Source of the DNA: an uncultured Ectothiorhodospiraceae bacterium
GTDB taxonomy: Bacteria; Pseudomonadota; Gammaproteobacteria; UBA9214
Reading direction: 5' to 3'
DNA: 64,000 nucleotides
Assembly: GCA_947259415.1 (NCBI GenBank)
Contig: CAMYMI010000004.1
Span: forward strand, 113,936-177,935
The position numbers were made by a program, and so were the translations under genes. Below, in pieces: positions 57,847 through 64,000 of this stretch (its first letter is position 1; each line of letters opens with the position of its first letter). The notes under the pieces are model-generated. The model saw only the letters and a program-made list of their open reading frames with translations. It was not told the DNA's origin and made no database searches.

Positions 57847-60759
57847 TCAGGCGGTCTGTTCCATATGTGCGGGCTTGACCCCACCAGCATTTATCTTGTC
57901 TAGCAGTTCCTCGATTTCGTTTACAGGCACAGGTGGGCTGAGCAGATAGCCCTGGATTTCATCGCAATCCAGATTACGCAGGTAATTGAGCTGGGCCTTC
58001 GTTTCCACGCCCTCGGCAACTACCTTCAGACTCATATTATGAGCCATCGCAATGATGGCGCTCACAATGGCCGCGTCATCCGAATCTGTCGTGATGTCAC
58101 TAATAAATGATCGGTCTATCTTTATGATGCTGATGGGGAAGCGTTTCAGATGGTTGAGTGAAGAATAGCCGGTACCGAAATCATCAATGGAGATTCTGAT
58201 CCCTAGTTCGCTAATGGCGATCATGGTCTCGGCTGCAGCATCTATATTATTCATGATGGTGCTTTCCGTGATTTCGAGCTCAAGGCATTGCGGTAATGCC
58301 CCGGTCTCGCTGAGTATCATTTTTATCTGCTCAAGCAGGTCCTTTTGCTTGAACTGGATTGCCGAAAGGTTGACCGCAACAGTCATATCCCGGTAGCCCG
58401 CATTCTGCCACTGGACTATCTGGTTACAGGCATCGCGTAATACCCAGTTGCCCATTGCGATAATCTGGCCGGATTCCTCCGCAAGCCCGATAAATTCACC
58501 GGGTAGCATCATGCCCAAATCCGGGTGCTGCCAGCGTACCAGGGCTTCCATCGAATTGATCTTTCCGGTTGTCAGGTCCAGCTTCGGCTGGTAATACAAT
58601 TCCAGACCATCATCATCGATAGCATGTCGTAAATCGTTTTCGAGCCGGATATTTCTGAGCGAGGTACTCTTCAGGCTTTCGTCATAGAACTGGGAGCTGT
58701 TATGCCCGTTGCGCTTGGCATGGTGAAGGGCGAGGCCGGCATTCTTAAGCAGTGTTTCCGCGTCTTCACCATCTGACGGATAGGCGCTGATGCCGATGCT
58801 GCAGGACATATAGATCTCGTTTCCTTCGATGTCTATTCGATTGGTGACTGACTTGATTATCCGGTCGATGACAATCTCAGTTGACTTGACCTCATCAAGT
58901 TCGGTCAGGAGAATGCAGAATTCATCATCGCCCATCCGATGTATCGATGTCGGGTAGTCGTCGGTTGACATGCGTGTGACCATATCTGTTTCGCGCAAGG
59001 TGTCTGTCAATCTCTGCCCGATAACCCTGAGTAATTCATCGCCAACCGTGTAGCCAAGCGCATTGTTGATGCGTTTGAACATGTCAAAGTCAAGCATCAA
59101 CACGGCGAAGTGCTGTCCGGTCATGTTTGAGGCGGTAATGGCGGCTGTTATTCTCTGGCTCAGCAGGTCACGGCTTGGCAGGCCGGTCACACTGTCATGG
59201 TCCGGCAGGGCCCTGTTATCGACCGGCATGGATAGAGAACTTTCAGCCAGATAACTGTCATCAGCCTCAACATCAGACCACGCAGCTACACGATTACGCC
59301 CGGTGTTTTTGGAGTAATAGAGCGCCTTATCTGACTGGTCAATCAATTCGGATAAATCCTTTGTGCCAGGATCCATCGTTGCGACGCCGAAACTGGCGGT
59401 GATTGCAATATCCTCAGAATCCGAATTACTGGAAAAACGAAGTGATTCAATGAAGGCGCGTGCGCGTTCGGCAGTTCTCATCGCCTGTTTCAGGCTGGCA
59501 CCAGGCAGCGCGATACAGAATTCCTCACCACCATAACGGCAAATGTTGTCCGAGGACCGTATTGTGGACTGCAGAGAGCTGGCGACCTGTTTGATAACAT
59601 CATCGCCCAGAGCATGACCATAACTGTCATTGACCGACTTGAAAAAGTCGATGTCCGCCATAATGCAGGAAAAATTACGCTCTTGCTGCTTGGCTGACTC
59701 GTATTCCTTGTCATAGATATCAAAAAATGACCTGCGGTTCAGGCAGTCAGTCAGTGAGTCGCGCGTGGCGAGCACCTGGAGTTCTGCGTTCTGCTGAGAG
59801 ATCTCCTCACGGGATTTTTGCAACAGGCCCAGCATGTTCTGCAGTTCATCATTCTTCTCCTCGAGTACAGTCACGTCATCGAAAGTGGCCATTACGCCAC
59901 GTCCGGTTCCCTTCTCGTCGAGAATAGGTGCGCAGTTGACCATGTAGGTCCTGTTCGCACCATCGTTGTATGCAATCTTGACTTGTGCCCCGGTCAGGGG
60001 TTTGCCAAGCCGGGCCGATGCATCCCAGGGGTGTTCGCTGTTATTGCCGTCAGGCAACACCCAGTCCAGAGTAGAGGCCTTCTTGCCGATCAGTTCCCTC
60101 TCACTCTTGCCAATGCTCGTTGAGAATGATTTGTTGGCGAGGAGTATCCTGTTTTTGTCATCCACCAGTAGTACACCCTCGGCAAGGGCATCGAGTGCGT
60201 ATTTGACGCGTTCCGGTACCGCCGAGGTCGGGTCCAGGCGTTCAAGTATCTTCCTTACAAGAATGACGAATATGGTAAATCCCATGATCGTGACGAAAGC
60301 GATCATGGCTACCAATGGATTAATATTCAGACCCAGCAGTCTGAAATTATGGATCGGGGCAAACTCGATTTCGACACTACCCCATCTCTTTGTGTTCTGA
60401 AATATGGGTACGTGGATACGGCTAGGCGTAGAGATTTCGGATGCATCGGTATCGGTTTGCCGGGTGAAATTACCAGCCTGCGCCACGGTCGCGCCATTTG
60501 ATGTCTTTAGTGTGGCCGCTAGAACATCATCATTCCGGTCAACCAGAATCCGCATGCTGGCAGAGATAGAATCGTAGTCGTACTTTTGTGCCGCGAGGGA
60601 ATACTGGACAGTCAGCGACTCCGCAAGCGTCTTGCGACCGTTGATAACCGCTTTTGTGTCGTCAGGCACAAGACCGATTAGATCAGCCACGATCAGGATG
60701 CTGATCACCGAGAGAATCAGCCCCAGGCTAATGCGTACCGACGGCGTCATTCTAACCAT
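57847..60759 (-). CDS. Membrane sensor with PAS, two GGDEF and one EAL domain
   Basis: This protein of about 970 residues has two membrane helices (about 9-31 and 165-190) enclosing a periplasmic sensor. A PAS domain (about 205-320) and a coiled coil follow. The first GGDEF domain has the active motif RYGGEEF near residue 406. The second has GDDEF near 608, with extra residues before it (RETDMVTRMSTDDYPTS), so its activity is doubtful. EAL follows with MEALVRWQHP near 737 and DDFGTGYSS near 861, and looks active. The frame opens at 60816, but ATG 60759 overlaps the cadherin gene stop by 8 bp (ATGGTTAG), suggesting translational coupling. ATG 60750 is possible. Confidence 0.93.
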   Translation of the reverse strand: MVRMTPSVRISLGLILSVISILIVADLIGLVPDDTKAVINGRKTLAESLTVQYSLAAQKYDYDSISASMRILVDRNDDVLAATLKTSNGATVAQAGNFTRQTDTDASEISTPSRIHVPIFQNTKRWGSVEIEFAPIHNFRLLGLNINPLVAMIAFVTIMGFTIFVILVRKILERLDPTSAVPERVKYALDALAEGVLLVDDKNRILLANKSFSTSIGKSERELIGKKASTLDWVLPDGNNSEHPWDASARLGKPLTGAQVKIAYNDGANRTYMVNCAPILDEKGTGRGVMATFDDVTVLEEKNDELQNMLGLLQKSREEISQQNAELQVLATRDSLTDCLNRRSFFDIYDKEYESAKQQERNFSCIMADIDFFKSVNDSYGHALGDDVIKQVASSLQSTIRSSDNICRYGGEEFCIALPGASLKQAMRTAERARAFIESLRFSSNSDSEDIAITASFGVATMDPGTKDLSELIDQSDKALYYSKNTGRNRVAAWSDVEADDSYLAESSLSMPVDNRALPDHDSVTGLPSRDLLSQRITAAITASNMTGQHFAVLMLDFDMFKRINNALGYTVGDELLRVIGQRLTDTLRETDMVTRMSTDDYPTSIHRMGDDEFCILLTELDEVKSTEIVIDRIIKSVTNRIDIEGNEIYMSCSIGISAYPSDGEDAETLLKNAGLALHHAKRNGHNSSQFYDESLKSTSLRNIRLENDLRHAIDDDGLELYYQPKLDLTTGKINSMEALVRWQHPDLGMMLPGEFIGLAEESGQIIAMGNWVLRDACNQIVQWQNAGYRDMTVAVNLSAIQFKQKDLLEQIKMILSETGALPQCLELEITESTIMNNIDAAAETMIAISELGIRISIDDFGTGYSSLNHLKRFPISIIKIDRSFISDITTDSDDAAIVSAIIAMAHNMSLKVVAEGVETKAQLNYLRNLDCDEIQGYLLSPPVPVNEIEELLDKINAGGVKPAHMEQTA

Positions 60760-63700
60760 GGTGAGTATCTCTGGTCTCCTTACCGCTCTCTTCGCTGTTT
60801 TCGAACATCTCGTCAATCAGTTCATCATTGGCATCATCCCTCGTTGTATCGGCACCCTTCGGGTATTTCTTGCGTGCCGCGGCCAGGACAGGCAGGGGAT
60901 CAAATCCCTTCCAGATCGGCATGGAGGACAGCATGGTGGCTGCCAGCGCACCACCGCGCAGTGCCCAGGTCAGAATTCCTGCTGATAATGATAAGGTTAC
61001 GCCACCTGCGTACTTGGTCAGCAGCTGCATCACGGGCATATTGCTTACATGACGATTCTCGATTTCCAGCCTGTACTCACTCAGCATCTCCAGGATCTTG
61101 ATGTGCATATCAGAGACGGTTTCATAGGCCTTCTGGAAGGCATGCTGGGTGAGGCCGGCATGAGTCCGGTCAAAGCTGTCATCCTCGTAGTCATATAGCC
61201 GGTCTCTGTAATATTCATTAACACCCTGGATATTGCCACGTGTTGTATCTTCCGTGACTCCAGCAAGCGTATTGACAGTGTTGACTGTGAAATCGATTTC
61301 TGATGGCGATATGACCAGTAATTCGCTCTCAGAATCAGGCGCAGTTGAAGGCGTAGCAGTTGTAATCAATGTGGCATCTACGTCAGTTTCAGATTTCGCC
61401 TCGGTTGTCGTTTCACCACCATCAGTGTTGTTTTCTACAGGCAGGGTCTCCGGCAGGTTGTCGACTGTTAGCGTGACGGTGTTGCTTGCCACGCCGCCAT
61501 TACCGTCGCCAACCTGGTAGGTAAAGCTGTCATTGCCGATGAAGCCGGCGTTTGAGGCATAGCTAAAGGTGCCGTCTGCATTGAGTGTCAATGAGCCGTT
61601 GCTCGGGCCCGTGACGAGAGTCGCGATCAGGGTATCTCCGTCGATATCGTAATCATTCGCCAGTACACCACCTGACAGCATATCAAGCGTGCCACCACTG
61701 CTAACCGAGTAGCTGTCGTTATTGACGACGGGGGCGTCATTGGTGCCAGTAATGGTGATGGCGATATCGTGTGTCGTACCATCAAGGCTGGTGATGGTGA
61801 CAACGTCTGTGAGACTTTCCGTTACACCCAGGTTCTGGATTGCGGCCTGGCTGTTGTCAGTCACATAGGACCAGTTGCCGGCGGTATCGATACTGAGGGT
61901 GCCATAGGTTCCGGGAAGGGTTCCGGGAATGAAGCTGGACTCGCCGCTGTCGGGGTCGCTGACCGTCAGGGTGTTATTTACGGTGATATCGCCCGATACC
62001 ACGCCGCTGTCTTCGGTGACGCTGCCGGAATCAACGCCACCAAATGTGGCTGTGTCATTAACCGGGCTAACGGACACGGTGAAGCTCTCGCTGCTGCTGT
62101 TAATCCCGTCACTCACGGTGACCGTTATGGTTACCGGGCCGCCATTCTGGTCAGGTGCAGGCGTAACCGTCAGGGTACGGTTGGCACCGGACCCACCCAG
62201 GACCAGATTGGCATCCGGGATAATGGATTGATCGCTCGAGGATGCTGTCACACTGAGTGTGCCCGCCGCGGATTCAGGATCACCCACCGTGAAGGCCAGG
62301 GCACCGGTGGAGGTGTCCTCGTCGATAACCTGATCAGTGATTGCCGATAGCACAGGGGCTTCATCGACGTCATTTACCGCAATCGTGAAGGTCCGGGTAG
62401 CAAATGAGCCATCGGTGGAGTCGGCCCGTACCGTGATGTCGTAAGACGTCGCGGTCTCGGCATCGAGCGCCCCGTTGACGGTCACGATCCCGGTGTTGAC
62501 GTCGATAATGAACAAGCCACCCGCGCTGTCGATCAGGCTGTAGGTAATAGTGTTGTTGCTGCCATCGGCATCACTGGCAAAAGCCGTGATACCGACAGGA
62601 GTGCCCGCCACGCTGTTCTCGTTAACGGCATCGGCCGTAACATCGGTATCCGCGATGGCACTGATGTCGAACTCATCCACGTCGGAGACGTTGATGGTGA
62701 AGGACTGCGTACTGGCCGAGCCGTCGTCACTGGTTGCCCGCACGGTGACGGAGTGACTGGTGGCGGTCTCGTAGTCGAGCGAGGCATTGACGCTGATGAC
62801 ACCGGTCACGGCATCGATGGCGAAGCGTCCGCCGGCGCTGTCATCCAGGCTGTAGGTGATGCCATCGGTGATGTCATTATCGGTGGCCGAGGCGGTGATA
62901 CCGACAGGGGTGCCGACGCTGGCATCCTCGGCCACGGTATTGGCCGTGGAATCGGTGTCGATCACCACGCCCACGTCGAACTCATCTACATCATTGATGG
63001 CGATGGTGAAGGTTTTGATACTGAATGTGCCGTCAGTAGATAGCCCGCGTACTGTTATATTCTGGCTGGTGGCGGATTCGGCATCCAGGGCACCATTGAC
63101 CGTGACCACACCGGTGCTGGTATCGATGCTGAACAGGCCGCCGGCATTGTCATCCAGGGAATAGGTAACGGTGTCAGTGCCATCCAGGTCATCAGCGAAG
63201 GCAGTGATGCCGACGGAGGTGCCCAGCGCGCTGTTCTCATCGACCGCATCAGCTGTCGCGTCACTGTCGATGAGAGCATTTATATTGAATTCATCAACAT
63301 CCGTGACGTTGATGGTGAAGGCTTGGGTGCTGAATGATCCGTCGCTGGAGTCGGCGCGCACTGTGATGCTGTGGCTGGTATTGGCTTCGTAGTCGAGTGC
63401 GGCATTTACAGTGACGATACCGGTGGCACTGTCGATGGCGAAGCGGCCGCCGGCATCATCATCCAGGGAGTAGCTGACGGTGTCGGTGGCGTCGGGGTCG
63501 GTGGCAAACGCCGTAATACCCACTGGGGTGCTTGCGCCCGCGTTCTCCGGAACCGTGTCGGCTGTCAAATCAATGTCCGAGATGGCCGAGATATTTTCAC
63601 TGGCGTCGGTCACCGTAACCGTGATCGACTTGATCACGTCCACCGTGCCGTCAGACACCCGGACGTCGACTTCGTAGACGTTATCCCCGTTGGCATCGCC

Positions 63701-64000
63701 AGGGGTCTCGAAGTCCGGTGCCACTAAAAAGGTCAGTGCCCCGGTGACGGCATTGATGCTGAATAGCCCGGTATCGGCCCCGGTCCCCTCGAGAGTCCAG
63801 GTCAGGGTGTCGGCCGGGACATCGACATCAGTGGCAACCACGGTGCCTGCGGCCGTCTGGTTCTCCAGAGCGTTCATGTTAGTGGTAGTGATAACTGGCG
63901 CCTCGTTGACATCGGTGACGCTGATGGACAAGGGCGCGGTGTCATCCGGTGCTCCCGGAATGGCGGCGTCGTCGACCTCGACGGTGACATCCAGGCTCGG
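60752..64000 (-). CDS. Giant cadherin-repeat surface protein, 3' part
   Basis: At least 1082 residues of an incomplete gene are visible; the frame is open to base 64000 and must begin beyond it. Four cadherin-like Ca2+-binding repeats of about 103 residues (DTVPENAG, GRFAIDSATG, DYEANTSHSITVRA pattern, each ending DVDE) lead to bacterial Ig/VCBS-type repeats (TFGGVDSGSVTEDSG, TITGTNDAPVVNNDSYSV). The C-terminus, about 100 residues, is different: a hydrophobic stretch (TLSLSAGILTWALRGGALAATML near 60910-61015) and PIWKGFDPLPVL, then an acidic tail. I read this as a C-terminal membrane anchor with a cytoplasmic tail. An adhesin-like role in attachment is inferred. Confidence 0.9.
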   Translation of the reverse strand, partial: PSLDVTVEVDDAAIPGAPDDTAPLSISVTDVNEAPVITTTNMNALENQTAAGTVVATDVDVPADTLTWTLEGTGADTGLFSINAVTGALTFLVAPDFETPGDANGDNVYEVDVRVSDGTVDVIKSITVTVTDASENISAISDIDLTADTVPENAGASTPVGITAFATDPDATDTVSYSLDDDAGGRFAIDSATGIVTVNAALDYEANTSHSITVRADSSDGSFSTQAFTINVTDVDEFNINALIDSDATADAVDENSALGTSVGITAFADDLDGTDTVTYSLDDNAGGLFSIDTSTGVVTVNGALDAESATSQNITVRGLSTDGTFSIKTFTIAINDVDEFDVGVVIDTDSTANTVAEDASVGTPVGITASATDNDITDGITYSLDDSAGGRFAIDAVTGVISVNASLDYETATSHSVTVRATSDDGSASTQSFTINVSDVDEFDISAIADTDVTADAVNENSVAGTPVGITAFASDADGSNNTITYSLIDSAGGLFIIDVNTGIVTVNGALDAETATSYDITVRADSTDGSFATRTFTIAVNDVDEAPVLSAITDQVIDEDTSTGALAFTVGDPESAAGTLSVTASSSDQSIIPDANLVLGGSGANRTLTVTPAPDQNGGPVTITVTVSDGINSSSESFTVSVSPVNDTATFGGVDSGSVTEDSGVVSGDITVNNTLTVSDPDSGESSFIPGTLPGTYGTLSIDTAGNWSYVTDNSQAAIQNLGVTESLTDVVTITSLDGTTHDIAITITGTNDAPVVNNDSYSVSSGGTLDMLSGGVLANDYDIDGDTLIATLVTGPSNGSLTLNADGTFSYASNAGFIGNDSFTYQVGDGNGGVASNTVTLTVDNLPETLPVENNTDGGETTTEAKSETDVDATLITTATPSTAPDSESELLVISPSEIDFTVNTVNTLAGVTEDTTRGNIQGVNEYYRDRLYDYEDDSFDRTHAGLTQHAFQKAYETVSDMHIKILEMLSEYRLEIENRHVSNMPVMQLLTKYAGGVTLSLSAGILTWALRGGALAATMLSSMPIWKGFDPLPVLAAARKKYPKGADTTRDDANDELIDEMFENSEESGKETRDTHHG
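62362..63597. repeat. Four tandem cadherin-coding repeats in an A-B-A-B pattern
   Basis: Units are about 309-312 bp. Repeats 1 and 3 share GGRFAID, LDYE and SHS/SQSFTIN features; repeats 2 and 4 share GGLFxID, VNGALDAE and KTFTIAINDVDE features. The pattern suggests the array grew by duplicating a two-repeat unit. Confidence 0.7.

Overview
The window is a moderately GC-rich stretch of a gammaproteobacterial chromosome. The best anchors are the polA - engB - cytochrome c4 - dsbA - endonuclease/exonuclease order, which also occurs in Pseudomonas and its relatives, and the DUF2782 gene near polA. Periplasmic c-type cytochromes (c4, c5), a TRAP transporter, a Cus/Cop metal-export block and many c-di-GMP proteins suggest a free-living respiring bacterium, perhaps of the Chromatiales/Ectothiorhodospiraceae type. 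That placement is inference. I saw no phage, transposase gene, CRISPR array or rRNA.

Layout. 1-7 kb: end of glmS, small conserved genes (methyltransferase, CYTH phosphatase, patatin-like lipase, two small unknown proteins) and uvrD. 7-14 kb: a large GGDEF/EAL protein, then a TRAP transporter whose binding protein (+) faces its permeases (-) with a PagL-like lipid A deacylase between them. 14-24 kb: DUF2782, LOG protein, polA, a strong small-RNA candidate in the Spot 42/ErsA position, engB, cytochrome c4, dsbA, an acetolactate-synthase-like enzyme, an EEP nuclease/phosphatase and a methyltransferase. 24-32 kb: a cupin, a 1205-residue protein that may be a PPi-type PEP carboxykinase, a Sel1-repeat protein, a lipoprotein and a gamma-glutamyltransferase-like enzyme. 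32-42 kb: metal export (Cu-type P1B ATPase, CusABC-type RND system, Cys-rich periplasmic protein, CDF transporter), flanked by small palindromic repeats.

42.6-55.3 kb is the most unusual region. It holds an Anbu proteasome-like peptidase and, facing it, a 12-kb same-strand array: transglutaminase, a fused ATP-grasp/alpha-E protein, a giant transglutaminase-DUF2126 protein, a lone CBM48 glycogen-binding domain, a divergent HPPD-like VOC protein, a stand-alone alpha-E protein and a stand-alone circularly permuted ATP-grasp. This is a predicted peptide-ligation/peptidase system present in two versions side by side, with two extra genes inserted.

55-64 kb: a gene-poor stretch carrying the second copy of a hairpin element, a 32-codon membrane micro-ORF, a TonB-like gene without its membrane anchor, tRNA-Arg(CCG), cytochrome c5, a PAS-GGDEF-GGDEF-EAL protein, and the 3' part of a giant cadherin-repeat surface protein whose stop codon overlaps the c-di-GMP gene's start.
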